NCBI GenBank assembly: GCA_040226215.1
Contig: JAVKFF010000152.1
Coordinates: forward strand, 22,981-86,980
Length of the DNA stretch: 64,000 nt
From: JAVKFF01 sp040226215
GTDB taxonomy: Bacteria > Pseudomonadota > Alphaproteobacteria > DSM-16000 > Inquilinaceae
Direction of reading: 5' to 3'
Positions 42,967 through 51,241 of the stretch are shown here, piece after piece. Within the stretch, counting starts at the first letter, position 1. Each line of letters starts with the position of its first letter. Both the position numbers and the translations under genes were made by a program. Below the pieces are notes generated by a model that was not told where the DNA came from, searched no databases, and saw nothing but the letters and a program-made list of their open reading frames with translations.

Positions 42967-44271
42967 CTAGCTGATCACCTCGAAGGTGCCCTGGGTCGGC
43001 ACTTCCGGCGCGTTGCCGTTGGAGGTGACCACCAGCTCGTACTGGAAGTCGCCACCGAGGCGCCACTGGCCACCGACCAGCGGGGTCTTGGCGACGTTGC
43101 GCACGGGGCCCGTGCCCCACTCCACCCGGCCGACCACGGTGTCGAGCGCGGTCGCGGCCACGGCGTCGGCGAGATCGTAATAGTCGTAAGGGTCGTTGGC
43201 GCGCCGGAGCGCGTCGATCGCCACCTCGAACAGGGCGTGGGCGAAGCCCAGCGGCTGGGTCCACTGGCGTCCCGTGGTCTCGGTGTAGCCGCTGGCGAGC
43301 GCCGCCGCCGAAGCACCGGTCAGCGAGGAGGCGAACGGGTGGTTCGGCGTCCACCAGATCTCCGAGGACAGGTTGTTGCCGGTGTCGCCGAGCGCCTCGA
43401 CCGCCGAGGGGAAGAGGATCGCCTTGCCGATCGAGGCTACCTTCGGGCGGTAGCCCTGCTGGGCCGCCTGGGTCCAGAAGGTGGTGAAGTCGGGCGGGAT
43501 CACCACGCCGGTGACGATCTCGGCATTGGCGTCCTTGAAGGCGGAAATCTGGGCGGAGAAGTCGTCCGTCAGGTTCTGGTAGCGGCCCGGATCGGTCAGC
43601 GAGTAGCCGGCCTCGTTCAGCGGTGCGGGGAAGTTGTCGCCCCAGGCGTTGCCGTCGCCGTCATTGGGGAAGAGCCCGCCGACCGAGCGGTTGGTCTCGA
43701 CGGAGTTCCACATTTCCAGGAACACCGCGATGACGTCCTCCAGGCCCCAGAAGAAATGGTAGGTGAAGTCGAAGCCGGTCTCCGGGTTGCCGCCGCGGGT
43801 GAAGAACCAGGGCTGCCATGGCGCAACGGTCGAGATGCAGGGCACCTCGTTGATCTCGCACTGGTCGGAAACCGGGTTGGTGGTCTCCGGCGTGGAGGAG
43901 ACGACGATCAGGTTCACCTCGTCGCCGAGGATCAGGTCCGCCGCCACTTCCGCCGCCCGGCTCGGGTTGGACTGGCTGTCCTTGACGATGATCTCGACGC
44001 CGTAGGTGGTGCCGTTGATGTCGATGCCGCCGGCCACCGCCTCGCGGATGCCGGCCAGAATGTACTCGTCCGCCTCGGCGAAGGGCGCCAGCGGGCCGGT
44101 CTGCGGGCTGACATAGCCGATCTTGATGGTGCCGTCCTGGGCCCGCGCCTTGCGGCGCCAGGTGAGCGCGCCCGCGGTCGCCAGCCCCGCGGTGCCGAGC
44201 GCCGAGGTGTGGATGAAGCGCCGCCGGGAAAGCCCGGTCCTCAACTCGATCAATCCGTTCTTTCTGATCAT
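42967..44271 (-). CDS. livK: Liv-type substrate-binding protein with Tat signal
   Basis: A 434-residue periplasmic receptor. Its N-terminus carries a twin-arginine signal (GLSRRRFIHTSALGTAGLAT, cleavage near ARA/QD), then DGTIKIGYVSPQTGPLAPFA, the peripla_BP_6 opening. Export in folded form through Tat is less common for this family than Sec. The ATG at 44271 follows GGGAGG. Location between maleylacetate reductase and the Liv ABC genes suggests an aromatic or dicarboxylate ligand. Confidence 0.88.
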   Translation of the reverse strand: MIRKNGLIELRTGLSRRRFIHTSALGTAGLATAGALTWRRKARAQDGTIKIGYVSPQTGPLAPFAEADEYILAGIREAVAGGIDINGTTYGVEIIVKDSQSNPSRAAEVAADLILGDEVNLIVVSSTPETTNPVSDQCEINEVPCISTVAPWQPWFFTRGGNPETGFDFTYHFFWGLEDVIAVFLEMWNSVETNRSVGGLFPNDGDGNAWGDNFPAPLNEAGYSLTDPGRYQNLTDDFSAQISAFKDANAEIVTGVVIPPDFTTFWTQAAQQGYRPKVASIGKAILFPSAVEALGDTGNNLSSEIWWTPNHPFASSLTGASAAALASGYTETTGRQWTQPLGFAHALFEVAIDALRRANDPYDYYDLADAVAATALDTVVGRVEWGTGPVRNVAKTPLVGGQWRLGGDFQYELVVTSNGNAPEVPTQGTFEVIS

Positions 44272-44311
44272 GTCATCCTCCCGAGAGTGCACATTGTTGG
44301 ACGCCTTGTCG

Positions 44312-45379
44312 TCAGCCGCCAGGCGCCGGACGACGGCCGTGCCAGGCGTCGTCCAGAAGCGAGCGGATGCCCTCGCGGTCGATCGGCCGCGGATTGTAGT
44401 AGGGGTTCCGTGTCGCGATTTCCGCCGCCCGGTCGAGATCGGCCTCCGCCATGCCGAGATCGGCCAGCCTGGTCGGCGCGCCGAGTGCGACCGCCAGGTC
44501 GTACAGGCCCTCGGCCGCGTCCACCGCGCCCAGCGCCGCGGCGATCCGGGCCATCGCCTCCGGCGCGGCCGCGCGGTTGAAGGCCGTGGCGTGGGGTATG
44601 ACGATGGTGTGGGTCTCCGCATGCGGCAGGTCGAAACTGCCGCCCAGCGTGTGGCAGAGCTTGTGGTGCAGCGCCATGCCGACGGCGCCGAGCGCCGTGC
44701 CGGCGAGCCAGGAGCCGTAGAAGGCATCGCTGCGCGCCTCCAGATCGGCCGGGTCGCGCACCACGCCCGGCAGCGACCGGCCGAGCGCCCGGATGCCCTC
44801 CTCAGCGATCATCGAGATGATCGGGTTGCGGTCCTCGGCGTAGAGCGCCTCCACGCAGTGGGCGATGGCGTTCATGCCGCTGGCGGCGGAAACCCCGGCC
44901 GGCAGGCTCACCGTCAGCGCCGGGTCGTAGACGACCGCCTTGGGCAGCACCCGGGCATCGCGGCCTGTCTTCTTGATGCCGTCCTCCGTCAGCCCCCAGA
45001 TCGGCGTCATCTCCGAACCGGCATAGGTGGTCGGCACGGCGATCACCGGCAGGCCGAATTCCAGGGCGATGGCCTTGCCGAGACCGATGGTCGAGCCGCC
45101 GCCGACGGCCACGCAGGCATCCGCGCCAAGCCGTCGCGCCTCTTCCCGCGCCGCCTGGGCCACGGCGACGGGCACGTGCATGCGCGCCTGGTCGAAGACG
45201 CCGGCCGCCCGTCCGCCGAGGCGCGACGCGACATCCTCCGCCGTCTCCCGCTGCTCGGGCGTGGAGAGCACCAGGGCGCGCGCCGCGCCCAGCCTCTCCA
45301 CCTCGCCCGGCAGGCGGTCGATCGCGCCGAGGCCGAAGACCACGCGCGCCGGCAGGCCGTCATAGGTGAAGGCGTGCAT
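44312..45379 (-). CDS. maleylacetate reductase
   Basis: A 355-residue Fe-ADH-family enzyme reducing maleylacetate to 3-oxoadipate with NAD(P)H. Diagnostic segments are VAVGGGSTIGLGKAIAL, PTTYAGSEMTPIWGLTEDG, AIAHCVEALYAED and the metal-region HHKLCHTLGGSFDLPHAETH. It receives maleylacetate from both the hydroxyquinol dioxygenase and the hydroquinone branch. It overlaps the CoA-transferase subunit gene by one base (TGATG). Confidence 0.92.
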   Translation of the reverse strand: MHAFTYDGLPARVVFGLGAIDRLPGEVERLGAARALVLSTPEQRETAEDVASRLGGRAAGVFDQARMHVPVAVAQAAREEARRLGADACVAVGGGSTIGLGKAIALEFGLPVIAVPTTYAGSEMTPIWGLTEDGIKKTGRDARVLPKAVVYDPALTVSLPAGVSAASGMNAIAHCVEALYAEDRNPIISMIAEEGIRALGRSLPGVVRDPADLEARSDAFYGSWLAGTALGAVGMALHHKLCHTLGGSFDLPHAETHTIVIPHATAFNRAAAPEAMARIAAALGAVDAAEGLYDLAVALGAPTRLADLGMAEADLDRAAEIATRNPYYNPRPIDREGIRSLLDDAWHGRRPAPGG

Positions 45380-46164
45380 CAGGCGGCTCCCTGCCCGGCA
45401 TGCGCCTTCTCGGTGCGCGCCAGGAGGTCCCGCAGGACCTCCAGTTCGTGCGGTCGCGGCGGCTCGCTCACCGCCACGTCGTTCGCCACCTTCAGCGGCC
45501 AGCCGGTGGCGGCGCGCACCGCGTCCTCGGTGACGCCAGGATGCACCGCCGTCAGCGTCATCTCCCTGCTCTTCGGATCAGGCGTGAGGACGCCGAGATC
45601 GGTGATCACCGCGACCGGCCCGCGGCCCGGCAGGCCCAGGCGCTGGCGATGGTCGCCGCCCTCGCCGTAGCCGACCGAGGTGATGAAATCGAGCTTCTCG
45701 ACAAAGGCACGCTCGCTCTGGCGCAGGATGATCAGCACCTCGCCCGCGAGGCTGGCGATCTCCGGCGCGCCGCCGGCGCCGGGCAGCCGCACCTTGGGGT
45801 CGTCATAGGGGCCGATGACGGTGGTGTTGATGTTGGCGAAGCGGTCGATCTGTGCCGCTCCCAGGAAGCCGGTGGTGATCCGGCCCCCCTGCAGCCAGTA
45901 GCGGAAGATCTCCGGTGTCGAGACTACGGTGTCGGCCGTCGAGGCGAGTTCGCCGTCGCCGATCGACAGCGGCAGCACGTCCGGTTTGGCGCCGATCGGC
46001 CCCGACTCGTAGATCAGCGTGATGTCAGGCGCATGGGTTAGGCGCGCTAGATTGGCGGCGGTCGAGGGCAGGCCGATACCGACGAAGCAGACGCTGTCAT
46101 TGGCCAGCCGGCGGGCGGCGGCGACGGTCATCATCTCCGATGCGCTATAGTCGCGGTCAGGCAT
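45379..46164 (-). CDS. 3-oxoadipate CoA-transferase-type subunit B
   Basis: A 261-residue CoA-transferase family I subunit with the catalytic-Glu motif ITLIYESGPIGAK and GFLGAAQIDRFANINTTVIG. With subunit A it would move CoA from succinyl-CoA to 3-oxoadipate. The sequence style is that of the glutaconate/3-oxoadipate (GctB/PcaJ) branch. The ATG at 46164 overlaps the subunit A stop by 8 bp. The gene name is left open because 3-oxoacid, glutaconate and 3-oxoadipate forms look alike. Confidence 0.85.
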   Translation of the reverse strand: MPDRDYSASEMMTVAAARRLANDSVCFVGIGLPSTAANLARLTHAPDITLIYESGPIGAKPDVLPLSIGDGELASTADTVVSTPEIFRYWLQGGRITTGFLGAAQIDRFANINTTVIGPYDDPKVRLPGAGGAPEIASLAGEVLIILRQSERAFVEKLDFITSVGYGEGGDHRQRLGLPGRGPVAVITDLGVLTPDPKSREMTLTAVHPGVTEDAVRAATGWPLKVANDVAVSEPPRPHELEVLRDLLARTEKAHAGQGAA

Positions 46165-47023
46165 GGACCGTCTCCCTCGCGGCGGCGGCCAGCGACCGCT
46201 TGTACGCCTCGAAATCAGTCGTGCCGCGGACATGGCGCTCCATCCAGGCGGTGAAGCTCTCGCGCTCGCGGGAGATCGGGTCCCAGGCCTGGTAGAAGGC
46301 GTTGTCGCGTTCGTAGTATCCCTGGGCGTAGGAGGGCGCCGCCCCGCCCGGCACCACGGCGACGGCATCGACCACCCAGCGCGGCAGGATGACGGCGTTG
46401 GGCGGCGCGTCGAGATCGTCGACGATCTCCTCGACGGTGACGATGGCGCGCCGGGAGGCCAGCACCGCCTCCTTCTGCACGCCGACGATGCCCCACATCA
46501 GCACATTGCCCCGGCGATCGGCCTTCTGCGCATGGATCACCGCCACGTCGGGCCGCAGCGAGGGCATGGCGGCCAGCTTCTCGCCGGTGAACGGGCACTC
46601 GATGAACTTGATCCGCTGATTGACCCGCGGCAGGTCCGTGCCGGCATAGCCGCGCATCACCGCGAAGGGCAGGTTCGCCGCCCCGGCAACGTAGGAATTG
46701 GCCATGTCCGCGTGGCTGCGCTCGTCGATCTCCAGCGGCACCGGCCAGCCCTTCTGGATGGCGTCGCGGAAGCGGTGCAGCGAGCCGACGCCGGGATTGC
46801 CGCCCCAGGAGAAGACCAGCTTGGACGCGCAGCCCATGCCGATCAGCTGGTCGTAGATCAGGTCCGGCGTCATCCGGTAGAGCGTCAGGTTCCGGCGGCC
46901 CTGGCGGATGACCTCGTGCGCCGCCGCCGAGGGGATCAGGTGCGTGAAGCCCTCGAAGGCGACGTGGTCGCCGTCGTTGATCAGCCCGGCGACCGCCTCT
47001 CTCAGCGTGGTGATCTCTGCCAT
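46157..47023 (-). CDS. 3-oxoadipate CoA-transferase-type subunit A
   Basis: A 288-residue subunit with GDHVAFEGFTHLIPSAAAHE, LVFSWGGNPGVGSLHRFRDA and VAVIHAQKADRRGNVLMWG, typical of GctA/PcaI proteins. The start MAEITTL at 47023 lies 13 bp after the aldehyde dehydrogenase stop. Paired with the next gene, it activates 3-oxoadipate for the PcaF thiolase. Confidence 0.87.
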   Translation of the reverse strand: MAEITTLREAVAGLINDGDHVAFEGFTHLIPSAAAHEVIRQGRRNLTLYRMTPDLIYDQLIGMGCASKLVFSWGGNPGVGSLHRFRDAIQKGWPVPLEIDERSHADMANSYVAGAANLPFAVMRGYAGTDLPRVNQRIKFIECPFTGEKLAAMPSLRPDVAVIHAQKADRRGNVLMWGIVGVQKEAVLASRRAIVTVEEIVDDLDAPPNAVILPRWVVDAVAVVPGGAAPSYAQGYYERDNAFYQAWDPISRERESFTAWMERHVRGTTDFEAYKRSLAAAARETVHA

Positions 47024-47036
47024 CCTCGGGAGCCCC

Positions 47037-48500
47037 TCAGCGCTTGTAGAAGGGCGGGATCTGGGCGTCGACATTGATCCAGACCGACTTCGCCTGGGTG
47101 TATTCCCGCATCACGTCGAAACCCATCTCGCGGCCATAGCCCGACTCCCCGACGCCGCCGAAGGGCGAGGCCGGGTGCACGCGCTTGTAGCTGTTGATCC
47201 AGACCATGCCGGCATGCAGGGCCTTGGCCATGCGGTGCGCCCGGGTGAGGTTCTGGGTCCACAGCCCCGAGCCCAGGCCGTAGGCGGTGCCGTTGGCGAT
47301 GGCCAGCGCCTCCTCGTCGTCCTTGAAGGTCATGACCGAGACGAAGGGGCCGAAGACCTCCTCCTGGCAGACGCGGTCCTGCGGCTGGGCCCGCACCACC
47401 GTGGGCTCCAGATAGCAGCCCTTGGCCAGCGCCGGGTCGTCGGGCACCCTGCCGCCGGTCAGCACCTCGCCGCCCTCCTGATGGGTGATCTGGACATAGG
47501 TCAGCACCCGCTCCTGGTGCATCTTGGAGGTCAGCGGGCCCATTTCGGTCTCGGGGTCGAGCGGGTTGCCGAGCCGGATCGACTTCGCCAGCGGAATGAA
47601 CTTGTCGAGGAAGGCGTCGGCGATCTTCTCGTGCAGCATCAGCCGCGAGCCGGCGATGCAGGCCTGGCCCTGGTTGTGGAAGATGGCGAAGGCGCTGCCG
47701 CCGACGGCGGCCGGTATGTTGGCGTCCTCGAAGACGATGTTCGGCCCCTTGCCGCCGAGCTCCAGCTGGACCTTCTTCAGGTTGCCGGCCGAGGCCTCGA
47801 CGATGCGCCGCCCGGTCGCGGTCGAGCCGGTGAAGGCGATCTTGCCGACGTGAGGATGCTCCGCCAGGTGCTGGCCGGCGATGTGGCCATAGCCCGGCAC
47901 GATGTTCACCACGCCGTCGGGGATGCCGACCTCCTGCATCAGCTCGGCGATGCGCAGGGTGGACAGCGGCGTGATCTCGGCCGGCTTGAGGACGATGCAA
48001 TTCCCCGCGGCCAGGGCTGGCGCCATCTTCCAGCTGGTGAACATCAGCGGGAAATTCCACGGCACCACCTGACCGACGACGCCGATGGGCTCGCGCTGCA
48101 GGTAGTTCAGGAAACCGGCGTCGACCGGGATGACGGAGCCCTCGAACTTGTCGGCCATGCCGCCGAAATAGCGGAAGCAGAGCACGGTCCGCGGCACGTC
48201 CAGGCTGAGGCAGTCGCGGATCGGATGGCCGGTGTCCAGCGCCTCCAGCCGCGCCAGCGCCTCGGTCTCCTCCTCGATGCGGTCGGCGAGCTTGAGCAGC
48301 AGCCGGCCCCGGTCGGAAGCCCCCATCTCGCGCCATTTCGGGAAGGCCTGCCGCGCCGCCTCGACGGCCTTGTCGACATCCCGGGCGCGGGCCTCGGCGA
48401 TCCTGGTGATGACCGAGTTGTCGTGCGGGCTCAGCACGTCGATGGTGCCGCCGTCGACGGCGTCGACGAACTCACCGCCGATGAACAGCTTGTTCTGCAT
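47037..48500 (-). CDS. aldehyde dehydrogenase, probable 4-hydroxymuconic semialdehyde dehydrogenase
   Basis: A 487-residue NAD(P) aldehyde dehydrogenase. It has the Rossmann-region PWNFPLMFTSWKMAPALAAG, catalytic Glu in ELGGKGPNIVF and catalytic Cys in HNQGQACIAGSR, plus EEVFGPFVSV and SPFGGVGESGYGRE. By position, between the hydroquinone dioxygenase and CoA-transferase genes, it should oxidise 4-hydroxymuconic semialdehyde to maleylacetate (HapE role). Sequence alone would also allow betaine or muconate semialdehydes. Confidence 0.85.
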   Translation of the reverse strand: MQNKLFIGGEFVDAVDGGTIDVLSPHDNSVITRIAEARARDVDKAVEAARQAFPKWREMGASDRGRLLLKLADRIEEETEALARLEALDTGHPIRDCLSLDVPRTVLCFRYFGGMADKFEGSVIPVDAGFLNYLQREPIGVVGQVVPWNFPLMFTSWKMAPALAAGNCIVLKPAEITPLSTLRIAELMQEVGIPDGVVNIVPGYGHIAGQHLAEHPHVGKIAFTGSTATGRRIVEASAGNLKKVQLELGGKGPNIVFEDANIPAAVGGSAFAIFHNQGQACIAGSRLMLHEKIADAFLDKFIPLAKSIRLGNPLDPETEMGPLTSKMHQERVLTYVQITHQEGGEVLTGGRVPDDPALAKGCYLEPTVVRAQPQDRVCQEEVFGPFVSVMTFKDDEEALAIANGTAYGLGSGLWTQNLTRAHRMAKALHAGMVWINSYKRVHPASPFGGVGESGYGREMGFDVMREYTQAKSVWINVDAQIPPFYKR

Positions 48501-48669
48501 GGGAGACGCTCCACCCTGTCGACCCGGCCGTCTGACGGTCTGTGTGGCCGTGGCGACGGCCGGGTCGCAAGTTTCTTATCGTTCTTCAGATCCGCCGGCG
48601 GCAGGCTCGGCGCCGGCGCCCTGCCGGCCGCCGAGCCGGTCCGCCACCGATATCCGGGTCAGCCGTCGC

Positions 48670-49704
48670 TCAGAACTCGACCGGCACCACCGGCGCCTCG
48701 CCCTTGCGCACGAGGTCGGGGATGCGCGGCGAACCGTTCTCCCACACCAGCAGCATGGACCGCTTGGCGGAGAAGCCCTGGTGGCGGATGTCCGCCGGCA
48801 TGCAGGCGACGTCGCCGGCCTTCATCGTCACATTGGCCCGCGGCCGGCCGGTCTCCTTGTCCTTGACCTGCCACATGATCTCGTCGGAGAGCTGGACGAA
48901 CCACTCCACGCGGTCATTGCCGTGTTCGACCGGCAGGATGAATTCCTCCGATGTCGGGCAGAACAGGCTTTCGCGCACCACCGAGCAGACGCTGGGGTTC
49001 CAGGTCACGTCGGAGCGCGAGAGGTAGGCGAACAGGTTGAAGCCGGCGACCTCGTGCTCGAAGCCGGGCTCGGCCTCCACCTTCGGCTCGTCCTGGGTGA
49101 CGTCCCGGAACATGCGGTTGACCGGATGGCCGCCCTCGTCGCTGCGCTTGGGCGTGTCGCCCGGCAGTCCGACCATGCGCTTGGCGGTGACCCGCTGGCG
49201 GCCGACGGCGTCGTCGTTGTTGCCCTTCTTCTCGCCCCAGGGCACGCCGGTCTCCATCGGCGCGGCGAAGGGATCATAGCCCTCGTTCGTCCAGTCGCCG
49301 ACCATCTCGCGGAAGATCTTCATCAGCTCGTCGGAACGGAAACGCTCCGTGTAGTCGCGACCCGCCTTGCGGTACGCCTCGTTCGAGGCGCCGACGAACA
49401 TCTCGACCTCGCCGTAGTAGTTCACGGTGCCGAAGACGGTGTCGAAATTCACCGTGCCGTAGAAGAAGCCCCAGGCGACATCCCGCATCAACGCCCTCAG
49501 AAAGGCGTCGATGGGCATGGTATAGCTGCCCTTGGGGTATTCGATATGGGCGAAGTACTCGTCCCGGCTGAACGAGAAGGAGCCGGCCTTGAAGGCGCGG
49601 TAGCCGGTCTCGTTGTCGGCCGGAAAGATCTCGAAATCGGACTGCAGCGGCAGGTTGTTCGGATTGGAGATCGCGTGATCTCCCATGTCTTCCTTCATCG
49701 CCAT
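48670..49704 (-). CDS. hydroquinone 1,2-dioxygenase large subunit (HapD/HqdB type)
   Basis: A 344-residue protein resembling the large subunit of two-component Fe(II) hydroquinone dioxygenases (subunits of about 38 and 18 kDa). Segments include AFKAGSFSFSRDEYFAHIEY, WGFFYGTVNFDTVFG, HGNDRVEWFVQLSDEIMWQV and a late cupin stretch MKAGDVACMPADIRHQGF. It opens hydroquinone to 4-hydroxymuconic semialdehyde. The ATG at 49704 follows GAGGAG by 8 nt, 35 bp after the small-subunit gene. The next gene is the semialdehyde dehydrogenase that would use its product. Confidence 0.8.
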   Translation of the reverse strand: MAMKEDMGDHAISNPNNLPLQSDFEIFPADNETGYRAFKAGSFSFSRDEYFAHIEYPKGSYTMPIDAFLRALMRDVAWGFFYGTVNFDTVFGTVNYYGEVEMFVGASNEAYRKAGRDYTERFRSDELMKIFREMVGDWTNEGYDPFAAPMETGVPWGEKKGNNDDAVGRQRVTAKRMVGLPGDTPKRSDEGGHPVNRMFRDVTQDEPKVEAEPGFEHEVAGFNLFAYLSRSDVTWNPSVCSVVRESLFCPTSEEFILPVEHGNDRVEWFVQLSDEIMWQVKDKETGRPRANVTMKAGDVACMPADIRHQGFSAKRSMLLVWENGSPRIPDLVRKGEAPVVPVEF

Positions 49705-49739
49705 GTCTTCAACTCCTCAGCATCTCAGCGGCCGGCCGA

Positions 49740-50246
49740 TCAGGCCTCGGTCTGGCAGATTTCCGCCCATTTGTGCACGGTCACCGGCCCGTCGATGGTC
49801 TGGATCATCATGGTGGCGGGCTTCTCGGCCTGGAAACGGTAGGCCGAGCCCTGCGGCAAGAGCGCCATGTGCCCCTTTCCGAGAACCACGCGGCCCATCT
49901 TGCGGCCAGCCGGCAGCTCGTCGAGCTGGTGGGCGCCCTCCGCCTCCGGATCGACGACCGCATCGGCGTCGTCCAGCTTCACCAGGTGGACCTCCACCGT
50001 GCCGTCCATGGCGAGCGCGAACTCGTCATGGGCGCAGGCATACCAGGGCGAGGTGCCCTCCGCGCGGGCGCATTCGATGACGTATTCGAAGTTCTTGGCG
50101 ACCGCCACCCGCTCATAGGGCCGGGACGTCGCGGCGACCTCGAAGATATTGGAGAAAACGTAGTTCTTCGGCGAGTCGTCGAGCACCTCCACGCCACCCT
50201 TGACGTAGTTGTCGATCGAGCCGAAGACGGTGGTGTAGTTTCTCAT
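49740..50246 (-). CDS. hydroquinone 1,2-dioxygenase small subunit (HapC/HqdA type)
   Basis: A 168-residue cupin-like protein, first gene of the operon and partner of the large subunit. Recognisable stretches are MRNYTTVFGSIDNYVKGGVE, CAHDEFALAMDGTVEVHLV and LGKGHMALLPQGSAYRFQAE. The size fits the small subunit of hydroquinone dioxygenase. The ATG at 50246 follows GGGAGG; the region upstream contains the divergent IclR promoter. Confidence 0.78.
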   Translation of the reverse strand: MRNYTTVFGSIDNYVKGGVEVLDDSPKNYVFSNIFEVAATSRPYERVAVAKNFEYVIECARAEGTSPWYACAHDEFALAMDGTVEVHLVKLDDADAVVDPEAEGAHQLDELPAGRKMGRVVLGKGHMALLPQGSAYRFQAEKPATMMIQTIDGPVTVHKWAEICQTEA

Positions 50247-50425
50247 CGTGGCTGCTTCCTCCCAAAACCCGGACCGGATTCGCCGGATCGCGATGTCATT
50301 CGCCTGGCGCCGCCCGGCCCGGCCGGACCGGCATCGCAGGTCGTCCACCGGACCGACGCATCCCCTTCGGTCCCGCCGCTTTCCGCCCCCGATCGAAGAA
50401 AGCGCTTGACCGAAATTGTGCGATA

Positions 50426-50453
50426 TGCGAACATTTGTTCTTATTGCGAACAA
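50426..50453. promoter_or_regulatory. IclR-type operator cluster between the hydroquinone operon and its regulator
   Basis: Overlapping dyads: GAACA-TT-TGTTC (50429-50440) and TTGTTC-N7-GAACAA (50435-50453), plus direct repeats of TGCGAACA at 50426 and 50445, 19 bp apart. They lie 15 bp before the IclR ATG and about 180 bp from the divergent operon's first ATG, well placed for autoregulation and control of both sides. TTGACC (50406-50411) could be a -35 box for the IclR gene. Confidence 0.55.
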
Positions 50454-50467
50454 TATGAGATGGAAAG

Positions 50468-51241
50468 ATGCCCGAGTCAACCCCGATCGCCGACAAAGAT
50501 TACGTCGGCACACTCGCGCGCGGGCTCTCCGTCATCCGCGTATTCGGCAAGAGAACGCCGGAGCTTACCCTCACCGACGTGGCCAAGCAGGCCGGGCTGA
50601 CGCGGGCCGCGGCCAGGCGCTTCCTGCTCACCTTGTGCGAGCTTGGCTACATGACCACGGACGGCAAGTATTTCCGCCTGACACCGAAGGTGATGGATCT
50701 CGGCTTCGCCTACCTCTCCTCCATGGACCTCTGGGAGATCGCCATGCCCTATATGGAGGAGGTGTCGCACACCTTGAACGAGTCCTGCTCCGCCTCCGTG
50801 CTGGACGATTGCGATATCGTCTATGTCGCCCGCGTGCCGGCCTCGCGGGTAATGTCGGTGGGCCTGACGGTGGGCACCCGCCTGCCCGCCTTCTGCACCT
50901 CCATGGGCCGCGTGCTGCTCGCCGACAAGCCGGATGACGAGATCCGCAACTATGTCAGCAAGACCGAGCTCAGACGCTACACCCGGCACACCATCCTCAA
51001 TCCAGGCGCGCTGATCGACCAGATCCTGACCGCGCGCCAGCGCGGCTTCTCCATCGTCGACCAGGAGCTCGAGGAGGGCTTGCGCTCGATGGCCGTGCCA
51101 CTGCGCAACAAGAAGGGCAACGTCATCGCGGCGATGAATGTCAGCGGCCATGCCCAGCGCACCAGCGCCGGCGACATGATCCAGAATTTCCTGCCGGTGC
51201 TGCAATCCGCGGCGCGACGGATCGCCTCGGCCCTGCCGTGA
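50468..51241 (+). CDS. IclR-family regulator of the hydroquinone/3-oxoadipate operon (PcaR/PobR type)
   Basis: A 257-residue regulator with winged helix TLARGLSVIRVFGKRTPELT, VAKQAGLTRAAARRFLLTL and the effector domain SASVLDDCDIVYVARVPASR, then PAFCTSMGRVLLAD and RSMAVPLRNKKGN. The text style, notably RGLSVIRVF and LTRAAARRFLLTL, fits regulators of 3-oxoadipate pathway genes. It is divergent from the hydroquinone operon. Its TGA overlaps the GTG of the CobT-like gene by 4 bp. Confidence 0.9.
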   Translation: MPESTPIADKDYVGTLARGLSVIRVFGKRTPELTLTDVAKQAGLTRAAARRFLLTLCELGYMTTDGKYFRLTPKVMDLGFAYLSSMDLWEIAMPYMEEVSHTLNESCSASVLDDCDIVYVARVPASRVMSVGLTVGTRLPAFCTSMGRVLLADKPDDEIRNYVSKTELRRYTRHTILNPGALIDQILTARQRGFSIVDQELEEGLRSMAVPLRNKKGNVIAAMNVSGHAQRTSAGDMIQNFLPVLQSAARRIASALP

